This document shows, piece by piece, positions 38,330-46,695 of a DNA stretch of 64,000 bases. Source of the stretch: Aquimonas sp041395245 (lineage in GTDB: Bacteria; Pseudomonadota; Gammaproteobacteria; Xanthomonadales; Xanthomonadaceae). Position numbers and translations under genes: made by a program. The DNA lies in the NCBI GenBank assembly GCA_041395245.1, contig JAWLAY010000015.1, positions 1 through 64,000 of the forward strand, in the 5' to 3' direction. Below the pieces are notes generated by a model. That model did no database searches. It was not told the origin of the DNA and was given only the letters and a program-made list of their open reading frames with translations. The number at the start of each line of letters is the position of its first letter. Positions within the stretch are counted from its first letter, which is position 1.

Positions 38330-40726
38330 TCATGGAAGCCGACGCCGCAATGCGAGCAATCGATCACGTTCTACCTGCTGGCCGGCTGGTGCCGCCCGCA
38401 AGCGGTCCCATGCCTGATCGCAAGCCATCCGCGCCTGCTGTTGCCGACCCTCGGCCAAGGCCAACTCACATCGGGTCACCAGCAGCACGGCCCAACGGGG
38501 GTGCTCAACACCCAAGGTAGCGCGCAAGATCGACTCGGCCATCGCCAACGACTCTGCCGCCGCGACGTACTCACCACGCTGGATAAGGTTGCGAGCGAAA
38601 TTGTGTCGTGCAATACCCACCAGTGAGTGGGCGTCGCCGAGCACCGCACTCAACGAGCGCAAGGAGAGAACATGCCACGCCTCCGCTTCAGACGCGCGAC
38701 CTTGGGCATCCAAAGCCGCAGCGAGATTGTTGGCACTGGTCCCGGTGTGCAAGGAGGAATCACCGGCGTGGCGACGGAAGATATCGAGCGCACGGCGATG
38801 CAAGCCCTCCGCCTCGCGCCAGTCGGATTCACGACCTCGCTTGCCGAGCAGTACACCCAGGTTGTCCAGATCGATTGCCAATCCCACGCTATCCCCGCCA
38901 AACGTGCGCTCGGTAGCGGCCGCAATGGAACGTCGCAGCGGTTCGGCTTCGTCCAATGCCCCCATCCTCACCAGCACGCTCGCCAGATCGCTCTGTGCCG
39001 CCAGCGTGCGATGGTCATCAGGACCCCAAAGTGATTCCGCCAGCCTGACGGATTGTTGAAGTGGCTGAGTGGCCTCCTGATGATCGCCCTTCAGCACCAG
39101 CAAGCGCCCTTGCATCAAGTGAAACTGCTGCTGCATGGCAAGGCCGACTCGCGGCAACTGCGAACCGAGGATCTCTAGTGACGTGCCCGCATCGGTTAGC
39201 TCGTCCAGTTGCAGATCGATCTCAACCTGCAACAAGCTGGCCTCGAAAGCCAGATCACCGCCCTCCGGCTCTTGCAATGCACTCAATCGCTGCTGCGCCG
39301 CGTCGAAATCCTCGCCGTATGCGAGCGCGCGCGCCGCCTGCAAGCGGGCATCCAACGCAGCGTCCGCCATACCGGCGGCGTCGGCGGCTTGCGCTGCAAG
39401 ATCGAACGTTTCGGTCGCGTCGTCATAGATTTCCAACGCGAACTGCACCTCACCCAGCGTCTCCAGCAGCCTCAGCCTCGCCTGTACTGGTACCGCATCC
39501 AAGTCCAGTCTTCGCACACCTGACTGCAACAACGCCCGGACGCTGATACTGCCCCCGGGATGCGTGTAGGGGTCAGCGGCACGAAACGTATCCACCAGCA
39601 TCTGCAGGCTCTGGTTGGCGACATCGCGCTCGCGTTCTGCTATCCGCAACTGCGAGTAAAGCGCCAACAACAACCCGAAAATGACGACGGCGGCAAAAAC
39701 GGACAGGCCGACCAACACCCCATGGCGACGCATGAAACACTGCCATCGATAGGTGCGCCGTGCGGGCATCGCATGTAGCGGCGCATTCTGCAACCAACGC
39801 CCAAGGTCGTCCGCGAATGCCATTGCACTGCCGAGTCGATCATCCGCCTCGTGGGCAAGCGCACTTCGCAGCAAGGTCAGTAACTCGCGGCTACGTTGTC
39901 TGCTCGTGCCCCCAATCTGCAGGTCCACGGGCGGCAACTCGGGCATTGCCCATCCGGCCTGTATGGCTGTTTCCAACGAAGGAGATGCCTGTCCATCGAT
40001 ACGCCGGAATCGTTTGCCGATCAGCGCCTCCCAAGCGATGACGCCAAGCGCGAAGACATCGCTGCGCGCGTCCAAGCGACAGTTCGGGTCAAATTGTTCA
40101 GGGCTCATGTAGGCCGGCGTCCCCGACACACCCGCGCGCTGCCCCGCCATCACCGATTGCGCAATGCCGAAATCGACCAGCTTGACGGTCGGCCGCTCGT
40201 CAACCGTTGTCACCAGCAGATTCGCGGGCTTCAAGTCGCAATGCACCACGCCACGCTGATGCGCGTGCGCAACCGCAAGGGCCGTGTCGCGCAACAACTG
40301 CACTCGCTCGGCCACACTCAGCGGATGGGCGGCGAGGAACACATCCATCGGCTCACCATCAACCCACTCCATGGCAAACCAGGGGCGCCCCTCACTGCTC
40401 TTGCCTGCCGCATAGAGCTGCGCAATGCCCGGATGCTGCATGCTCGCCAGCGCCTGCGTTTCCCGCGCAAAGAGGCGCTCCTGCTCATGTGAGCCCAGCG
40501 TGACATCCAGAACCTTCAGCGCGACCACGCGCTGTACCGGGTGGACTTGCTGGGCGCGGTAAACAGCCCCCATGCCGCCATGCGCGATCAACGATTCAAC
40601 CACGTAATCGGCAATGCGCGCGCCAGGGCGCATCGAGGCGAAGCTGGCCGCAACGAGTTCGGGCTTGGGGGCGATGCGTTGCGTCTGCGCGATGCCTGCA
40701 GCCTCAGCGTCTCCTTCCGCGCTCAT
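38330..40726 (-). CDS. Membrane Ser/Thr protein kinase with TPR sensor (non-RD)
   Basis: 798 residues. The cytosolic Hanks-type kinase domain (~40-310) has glycine loop HGGMGAVYRA, VALK Lys71, catalytic loop VVHCDLKPANLL (HCD at 162-164 instead of HRD), DFG at 185-187 and YMSPEQ. A transmembrane helix at ~336-358 is followed by a long TPR-like C-terminal region presumably outside the membrane. Start at MSAEGDAEAAG with GGTGGGGG upstream; the frame is open to 40777. Upstream partner of the FHA regulator, divergent from a large secreted protein. Confidence 0.9.
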   Translation of the reverse strand: MSAEGDAEAAGIAQTQRIAPKPELVAASFASMRPGARIADYVVESLIAHGGMGAVYRAQQVHPVQRVVALKVLDVTLGSHEQERLFARETQALASMQHPGIAQLYAAGKSSEGRPWFAMEWVDGEPMDVFLAAHPLSVAERVQLLRDTALAVAHAHQRGVVHCDLKPANLLVTTVDERPTVKLVDFGIAQSVMAGQRAGVSGTPAYMSPEQFDPNCRLDARSDVFALGVIAWEALIGKRFRRIDGQASPSLETAIQAGWAMPELPPVDLQIGGTSRQRSRELLTLLRSALAHEADDRLGSAMAFADDLGRWLQNAPLHAMPARRTYRWQCFMRRHGVLVGLSVFAAVVIFGLLLALYSQLRIAERERDVANQSLQMLVDTFRAADPYTHPGGSISVRALLQSGVRRLDLDAVPVQARLRLLETLGEVQFALEIYDDATETFDLAAQAADAAGMADAALDARLQAARALAYGEDFDAAQQRLSALQEPEGGDLAFEASLLQVEIDLQLDELTDAGTSLEILGSQLPRVGLAMQQQFHLMQGRLLVLKGDHQEATQPLQQSVRLAESLWGPDDHRTLAAQSDLASVLVRMGALDEAEPLRRSIAAATERTFGGDSVGLAIDLDNLGVLLGKRGRESDWREAEGLHRRALDIFRRHAGDSSLHTGTSANNLAAALDAQGRASEAEAWHVLSLRSLSAVLGDAHSLVGIARHNFARNLIQRGEYVAAAESLAMAESILRATLGVEHPRWAVLLVTRCELALAEGRQQQARMACDQAWDRLRAAPAGQQVERDRLLALRRRLP

Positions 40727-40769
40727 GACGACCCCCACCGATTCACCGCCGAATAATGCCACGCCACGC

Positions 40770-40785
40770 GTTCGCATGTGCGAAC
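40770..40785. promoter_or_regulatory. Palindrome upstream of kinase gene
   Basis: GTTCGCA-tg-TGCGAAC, a perfect 7-bp inverted repeat with 2-bp spacer, 44 bp before the chosen kinase start and beside an AT-rich promoter-like tract (40838-40880). A dimeric regulator could bind here; inference only. Confidence 0.35.
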
Positions 40786-40956
40786 CAAGCTGATTGAATC
40801 GCCCTCATGCCCTCCGCGAACGCGAACCCACATGGATAAGCATTATTCTATCTACATGATTTAATTATACAATTTAACCGTTCGCGAGTTGGCATGGTGT
40901 CTGCTGAGGACCGATCACCCGGCGTCGGGATGATTCACTCAGCGGAGAGTCCACCC

Positions 40957-43900
40957 ATGTTTCGTCAACTCGCATTCTCACTGGCTGTCAGCGTATTGCT
41001 GCCAGTACAAGCCGTTTCGGCCCAAGCGTTTGCCTTCGATCCCAGCTTCGATCTGGATGGCGAGCGCGAGAACCCCTTCCCAGTCCTGCAGAATATCGAT
41101 GCGGATAGAGTCCTTCACGCCTTGGCGGTCGATCCCGAGGGCAGAATCACGGTGGTCGGCACGGACGGCCCCGACAGTCTGCCAAGCCCGATCATCGGTC
41201 GAATCGACATCGCTGGCGCGCCAGACGGCAGCTTTGGAACCAGCGGCCTTGCGGCCTTGACACGGGGAGGCGAGAACAACTTCGCGGTCCACGATCTGGT
41301 TCTTCTGCCGAATGGTGACAGCCTCGTGTGCGGTGACCTCCATCTGCCAACACGGACCATGGGGTTCGTCGCCAAAGTTCGCGCGGATGGCACCCAGGAC
41401 ACCACGTGGGCACCAGGCAGTGCGGACAGCGTGGTCCTGCTAGGCAATGCGCAGGCGATGAACAGCAATTGCTATGCACTGGACCAACTCGGTGATGGCC
41501 GGATCATCGCCGGCGGCAGCATCCAGTTCAGCGAGATCGGTGGCCACATCTGGTACGGCATGGTGGCGATGCTGAGCGCCGATGGTTACTTTGCCGAGAA
41601 CTTCGCCAGCGATGGGCTGGCAATACTGGCACCCAGTGGACCCGCGACACTCAGCCAGGTGTTTGGTCTCGTGGAACAGCCGGGACTCGGTATTCTGGTG
41701 CATGCCGGGGAGTCAGACTTGGCACTCTCCAGCACCCGAGCTGATACCCTGCGGCTGACCTACGACGGTGAAATCGACGCTGGCTTCACCCTCATCACCA
41801 ATTCCCAATCCGCCCATCCTTCCTTTGGATTTCTTGGGCCGATTGCGTCGGAGTACCTCTGGGTATTGCCCGACGGCCGAATTCGTCTGGCCGAACCCCG
41901 ACACAGCTCCGGCGTGGGCTACGTGGCAACCTCGCTGCTCTCGCAATACGCCAGCAGCACATGGATAGGCCACGACTTCTACACCATCATCTGGGGTGGT
42001 GACGCCGGTAACAACCCGACCAATGAAGCCTATGAATTTGGGGGCGCGGCACTCGGTGCAGACGGCAAAGTCCTCGTCGCAGGGCGGTACATGGATGAGG
42101 ATCAGGGTTGCAGCAACGGCTGGGCTCGTCAGGGACTGACTCGCCTGCTCCATGATGGAACGCTCGACAACGGCTTTGCCGCGTTCGGACAATATCTCTG
42201 GACACCCACAGCGGCGTTCGGCACGACCTGCTCCAATGGCGTTATCGCGATGCGGGACGTCGCCATTGGTCACGATGGCAAGATCATCAGCCTTGCGTCG
42301 ATTCGGCAGAATCAGCCCACACTGAATGATCAAAATCTACGACCGCTCATCACACGCATGCAGGGCTCGACGCCCGCCTCCAGCCCATGGGATGTCAGCC
42401 CCGCAGCACTGACCCTTCCCGCGACGACAACCCGTCCCAACACATTGGTCTACACCGACTACCTGACCATCACCGGCTTGGGCGCCGGCGTTCACGTCCC
42501 GGCCTATCTGCTCGGCGGCGAGATCAGTCACAACTTCGGCAGCTACCGAAACACCGCCGCGTGGGTGAAAAATGGCGATGTGCTGCGCTTGCGCGCGTTT
42601 GCTCCCGCGCAAGGCGGAGCATCGAACACCGCCAGGTTGATCGTCGGCGGTATCCGCGCTCACAACAGTTGGCATGCCATGGGCGCATCGGTCGAAACGC
42701 CGTGGCAGATTCATGCCTCGAACTCGCTCCTGCCCGGTGTCCAGTGCTCGGCCGGCGGACTCAACAGCAACTGTAGCGCTGCTATACCGGATCAAGGGCA
42801 ACTCGTCAGCAGCATCAACTTCGTCAACGACGGGACTTGCAACTTCATCACCGAGGTACGGGTCGGCGTCGACATCACACACACCTATGTGGGTGACCTG
42901 CGCCTGACCCTGACGGACCCGAATGGCCAGGTGTTCATCGGCGGCAGCGAGGGTATCGTCAATCTACTTGACCGCCCTTCCAACGGCCCGACTGCTTCGT
43001 CCGGAAGCTGTCTGAACGACGATGTGCTGGCGACATTTACCGACGCGGCCGCATTGGATGCGCAAACCAGTTGCGGATTGCCGGTGAACCAACCCGGTCT
43101 GTCCGGTGAGTTGCGTCCCGCCAATGCGCTGAGCCAATTGGCGGGACGCCGGACGACCGGGAACTCAGGTGCCGCATCAACCGGTGTTTGGACACTCACC
43201 GTCGCCGACCTCGCCAATGGCGACAGCGGCACTCTGAACGACTGGTCTCTCGATATCGATTGCAGCGCCACGGCACCGGGGCTTTCCGACCTGGCGGTCA
43301 GCGTGACAGGCACCACACCACCCGTCGCGGGCAGTACCGTGGAGCTGACCTGGACGGTGACCAATCTGGGACCAGGCGCCACCAACAACGGGCGCTTCGC
43401 TACCAGCCTGCCGAGCGGCCTGGACGATGCCTTGGAGAATGCAGCCTGGGGCTGCACCACGTCTGCGGGCGGCAGTTGCACGCCGGACATTGCCTGCTTC
43501 GGCGCCTGTGTCGGCTCCGAGATTGGCGTCGATCTTGCTCTGCCGGTCAATGGCACCGCCACGATTTTCGCGACGGCGACACTGACCGAGCTGGCGGGCG
43601 CAACGCCATTGAGCGTTGGCGGTCGCGTATCGGTGCCACTGACATTGAACGGTTCGCGCGACCATGTTCCCGGCAATGACCAGGCGCAATACTTCGAAAA
43701 TGTCGAGCGCCATACCGATATCGCTGTCACCGGATTACAGCACGTGTGGCAGGGACAAACGGTTACCGTGACCGCCTCGTTCTCCAATGGCGGACCCAGT
43801 CTCGCCTCTGGATTTGGTGGACAGATCGACCTTCCGGATGGCTTGGTCATTCAGCAATTCGGTTGTGATCGCAGCCCATTTGCGTGTGACCTGACACTGA

Positions 43901-44139
43901 CCCAATTGGCCGGAAATACCGTGCGTTTCGATTCGGCTGCGCTATTGGCAAATCGGGCACCGTACACACTGACCATTGCCGCCAGTTGGGCAGGGTCCAC
44001 CTCACCCGGCGGCGTCACCGCCAGTGTCGACGCCGCGTTCGGCGACACCGACCCCAACCTCACCAACAACATGGCCACTCAGATGCTTAGTGCGCCGACG
44101 CCCGTGACCGCGGCGATCTTCAAGAACGGCTTCGAGTGA
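40957..44139 (+). CDS. Large secreted protein: delta-60 repeats, P-domain, DUF11-like domains, GFE tail
   Basis: 1060 residues. Sec signal MFRQLAFSLAVSVLLPVQAV cleaved near VSA-QA. The N-terminal ~500 residues carry delta-60-type repeats (APDGSFGTSGLAAL, LLPNGDSLVCGDL, HDGTLDNGFAAFG) and probably form a propeller. Residues ~618-772 are a proprotein-convertase P/HomoB-like domain (THTYVGDLRLTLTDPNG, GVWTLTVADLANGDSG). Two DUF11-like beta domains follow (VELTWTVTNLGPGATNNGRF). The protein ends AAIFKNGFE. No catalytic domain was recognised; likely a surface or extracellular protein. Start ATG 40957 has GGAG upstream. Confidence 0.82.
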   Translation: MFRQLAFSLAVSVLLPVQAVSAQAFAFDPSFDLDGERENPFPVLQNIDADRVLHALAVDPEGRITVVGTDGPDSLPSPIIGRIDIAGAPDGSFGTSGLAALTRGGENNFAVHDLVLLPNGDSLVCGDLHLPTRTMGFVAKVRADGTQDTTWAPGSADSVVLLGNAQAMNSNCYALDQLGDGRIIAGGSIQFSEIGGHIWYGMVAMLSADGYFAENFASDGLAILAPSGPATLSQVFGLVEQPGLGILVHAGESDLALSSTRADTLRLTYDGEIDAGFTLITNSQSAHPSFGFLGPIASEYLWVLPDGRIRLAEPRHSSGVGYVATSLLSQYASSTWIGHDFYTIIWGGDAGNNPTNEAYEFGGAALGADGKVLVAGRYMDEDQGCSNGWARQGLTRLLHDGTLDNGFAAFGQYLWTPTAAFGTTCSNGVIAMRDVAIGHDGKIISLASIRQNQPTLNDQNLRPLITRMQGSTPASSPWDVSPAALTLPATTTRPNTLVYTDYLTITGLGAGVHVPAYLLGGEISHNFGSYRNTAAWVKNGDVLRLRAFAPAQGGASNTARLIVGGIRAHNSWHAMGASVETPWQIHASNSLLPGVQCSAGGLNSNCSAAIPDQGQLVSSINFVNDGTCNFITEVRVGVDITHTYVGDLRLTLTDPNGQVFIGGSEGIVNLLDRPSNGPTASSGSCLNDDVLATFTDAAALDAQTSCGLPVNQPGLSGELRPANALSQLAGRRTTGNSGAASTGVWTLTVADLANGDSGTLNDWSLDIDCSATAPGLSDLAVSVTGTTPPVAGSTVELTWTVTNLGPGATNNGRFATSLPSGLDDALENAAWGCTTSAGGSCTPDIACFGACVGSEIGVDLALPVNGTATIFATATLTELAGATPLSVGGRVSVPLTLNGSRDHVPGNDQAQYFENVERHTDIAVTGLQHVWQGQTVTVTASFSNGGPSLASGFGGQIDLPDGLVIQQFGCDRSPFACDLTLTQLAGNTVRFDSAALLANRAPYTLTIAASWAGSTSPGGVTASVDAAFGDTDPNLTNNMATQMLSAPTPVTAAIFKNGFE

Positions 44140-44146
44140 ATAACCA

Positions 44147-44179
44147 GCCGCAGGCGGCACCCATGGTGCCGCCTGCGGC
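44147..44179 (+). terminator. Strong hairpin terminator
   Basis: Perfect 15-bp stem GCCGCAGGCGGCACC and its complement with a 3-nt loop, 7 bp after the stop of the delta-60/P-domain protein. No U-tract, but a very stable structure. Confidence 0.7.
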
Positions 44180-44302
44180 CGCGTCGCATTCAAGGCATGC
44201 CAGGAGCCTGATCTGTCATAAGCCATCTGGACCACTACGCCTCCCGTTGCATGACGTGCGTGGGGCTTTGTTCGGTATGGCGGGGATTCGCGACACCGTG
44301 GG

Positions 44303-44764
44303 GCGATGCGGCTGGTTTGCCACATCAAGCCCATCCTGACTACCGCTCACGGCCTCAGTAGCGATCACCGGCTGTTGTTTGGTGGTCGTGCCAGTTATTT
44401 CACCCTGCCGCCGCCCAACCTGCGCGGCACCATGCAACGCCGCATGACCCGCGTGTTTCCGCAACTCGCCGGGGTCAAGCTCGACTACGCTTGGGGTGGC
44501 TACGTCGACATCAGCCTCAGCCGTGCGCCACATTGGGGCCGATTGGCCGACAACGTCTATTTCGCCCAAGGCTTCTCGGGTCACGGCATTGCGGCGACCG
44601 GCTTGGCGGGACGCGTGATTGCCGAAGCCATTCAAGGCCAATCCGAGCGTCTCGACGTGTTCAGCAAGCTCCGCCACCTGCCCTTCCCGGGCGGACGTCT
44701 GTTCCGCACACCGATGCTGGTTGCGGCCATGGCCTGGTACAAATTGCGCGATGCCATGTGGTGA
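44303..44764 (+). pseudogene. Truncated puuB copy (3' fragment, copy 2)
   Basis: From 44353 to the TGA at 44764 the DNA matches the last 412 nt of puuB (35891-36302) with about two dozen mismatches by hand alignment (~94%), including the same stop. Encoded residues such as HRLLFGGRASYFTLPPPNL and NVYFAQGFSGHGIAATGLAG are kept. Just upstream, ~45 bp (44306-44352) match puuB 35652-35697 more weakly, so about 190 bp are deleted between the two. It lacks the FAD-binding N-terminus and a convincing start, hence a pseudogene. Confidence 0.85.
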
Positions 44765-44939
44765 ATCCAATAACGCGCATTCAGGCAACTCGATGGGTCT
44801 TCACCGGAATCGCGTTTTAGTCGGATGAACTGAATAAAACGTGAATCTCTACGCAGATCAGAACCGTGCAGCATGAATCGCCTTCGCGTCCCGTCGCGGT
44901 GTATTCTCCTGACCTGCACCCAATAGAAAGGAATTGCGA

Positions 44940-46112
44940 ATGCCCCGCCTCAACACGCTTACCCGCATGCGGCGCTGGTCCAGTGCGCTGGCTCTCTCCC
45001 TGTTGCTCAGCCCGATGGTCAATGCAGAAAACCTTGGTATTGACGGCGCGTGGTACAACCCCGCCCAATCAGGTCATGGCGTGACACTGGCCCAAGCCAC
45101 GGACACCACGGTTGTGGCGATCTGGCACACCTACGACGCCGCGGGCAACGCACTGACCCTGTACGCCGACCTCACCTTAGAGGGTGACGTCCTGAGCGGC
45201 ACCGCCTACGCGCCGAAGGGCATGCGCTTCGGCAGCTTCAACCCGCAAGACCTGCAAATGCCCGTGTGGGGTGAGATTTCCCTGCAGGTCGGTCGGCAAT
45301 GTCGGGATCTGACGCTGAACTGGCAAAGCGCCCTGCCAACCTACGGCAATGGCGAGACCCACCTGATCCGTTTGGCGGGTGGTGCGAACCAAGCCTGTGC
45401 TGTGAATTCCAGCGATTATCAATTGCTGTCTGGCACGTACGTGCGGGATAACGAACCCAGTGCGAGTGCCATGGTTTTTGGTGCCATCGATGCGAATGGC
45501 AAGCTCTGGGTATTTCAATCCATCTCAGGCTTGGCAGTCCACGTCGCAGCGCCAGGCGCGACCCTGGTCGCTGAACGCGATCCGTCTGTAGCTGCGCATT
45601 GGATAGGCAGTATCGCGGCAACTCGTCCCTACGAAGGCAGTGCAACTATCAACGGGAATTCGACCTTCGATGCCAACGGCAACGAAAGCATCAATTTCAC
45701 CAAGACGTATTCCAACGGCTTCTGGACGTATGGAAGCTGGCTATTGCAGTCCTCCACAGATGAACCCCTGCCTTTGCGCACGATCAACGACCTCGCTGGT
45801 GAATACACTATCCCGATCCTAGGGCAATTCGTTCCTGGCGTTTTGCAGCCCATGAGCATCGATGCAAGCGGTCATATCTGCATCAAGCCAAACCTGGTCT
45901 CCGACGAGTGCATATGGAGCGGTCAAGCCGTGGTTTCCGGTACTGATGGCATGTTTGATTTCACCGTCAGTGATGCGGACGGCAGTCCCATCTTTGTCGG
46001 TCGCGGCTGGAAGCAGACTGCAACTGAACCCCGGACGGGCGAAACCGACAACATCCTGTTGATGGTCGGCAGGGACGAGAACGGCAACGGATTTGGCTTG
46101 GCCGCTTACTGA
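44940..46112 (+). CDS. Secreted WYNP-module protein
   Basis: 390 residues with a Sec signal (MRRWSSALALSLLLSPMVNA), so exported. The mature protein opens with DGAWYNPAQSGHGVTLAQ, the module seen twice in the protein at 19855, followed by VVAIWHTYDAAGNAL and a GMRFGSFNPQDLQMPVWGEI stretch. The rest is beta-rich without a recognised family. Start ATG has AAAGGA 9 bp upstream. The gene sits between two decayed copies of the puuB 3' end. Confidence 0.75.
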   Translation: MPRLNTLTRMRRWSSALALSLLLSPMVNAENLGIDGAWYNPAQSGHGVTLAQATDTTVVAIWHTYDAAGNALTLYADLTLEGDVLSGTAYAPKGMRFGSFNPQDLQMPVWGEISLQVGRQCRDLTLNWQSALPTYGNGETHLIRLAGGANQACAVNSSDYQLLSGTYVRDNEPSASAMVFGAIDANGKLWVFQSISGLAVHVAAPGATLVAERDPSVAAHWIGSIAATRPYEGSATINGNSTFDANGNESINFTKTYSNGFWTYGSWLLQSSTDEPLPLRTINDLAGEYTIPILGQFVPGVLQPMSIDASGHICIKPNLVSDECIWSGQAVVSGTDGMFDFTVSDADGSPIFVGRGWKQTATEPRTGETDNILLMVGRDENGNGFGLAAY

Positions 46113-46129
46113 GCTACCGATTCGCAACG

Positions 46130-46156
46130 GAGAGGGTGCCGTATCGGCACCCTCTC
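46130..46156 (+). terminator. Hairpin terminator
   Basis: Perfect 11-bp stem GAGAGGGTGCC/GGCACCCTCTC with a 5-nt loop, 18 bp after the stop of the WYNP-module gene. Confidence 0.7.
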
Positions 46157-46257
46157 ACGTCACACGACGCATCAACGCTCTTCGCGGTATCACCAACCAC
46201 GCCGCCAGCAATGAGCTTGTCAGGCGCATTCCGGGACACCACGTCCCCGGTGGGTGC

Positions 46258-46480
46258 ACCACGTTGCCGGGATCGAGCCCGATTGCGCCTGGGGCGGCGA
46301 CGTCGAGATCCGTCTCAGCCGTGCGCCACATTGGGGCGAATTGGCCGACAACGTCTATTTCGCGCAAGGCTTCTCGGGGCACAGCATTGCCGCGACCGGA
46401 TTAGCGCGACGCGTGATTGCCGAAGCCATCCAAGGCCAATCCGAGCGTCTCGACGTGTTCGGCAACCTTCGCCAGCCGCC
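46258..46480 (+). pseudogene. Truncated puuB copy (internal 3' fragment, copy 3)
   Basis: About 220 nt related to puuB 35998-36213: the translated stretches LSRAPHWGELADNVYFAQGF and RRVIAEAIQGQSERLDVFG are nearly identical to puuB. Similarity fades gradually on both sides and the original start, FAD motif and stop are missing. It looks older than copy 2. Same strand as puuB and copy 2. Confidence 0.75.
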
Positions 46481-46695
46481 GTTACGCGGTAGACACCCAC
46501 ACCCAAAACGATGGCGCAGAGATGGCGGCGCTGCGATTGGCAATCCGTCGGGTCAGTCAGCGCAGGACACGCTATTCGCCACTCGCCATCCGCGCTTGAC
46601 GAGTTCCAGATCGCGCGTGTCGATCGACGCGACCCGCTGATCGCGGCATAAACATATACTAAAGCCACACAGTTCGTTTGTATGACTCAAAAGCT
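46481..46695. other. Intergenic stretch, nothing recognised
   Basis: Decaying remainder after the third puuB fragment, becoming AT-rich near 46650. No gene, tRNA or clear hairpin seen. Confidence 0.4.

Noticed and set aside
44306..44764. Intact-looking 152-codon ORF as a real small oxidoreductase
   Set aside because: It is only the C-terminal third of PuuB with no FAD-binding motif, start region or ribosome site; called a pseudogene instead.
46254..46640. 128-codon ORF as a functional gene
   Set aside because: Only an internal piece resembles PuuB and the ends are random; treated as a decayed fragment.
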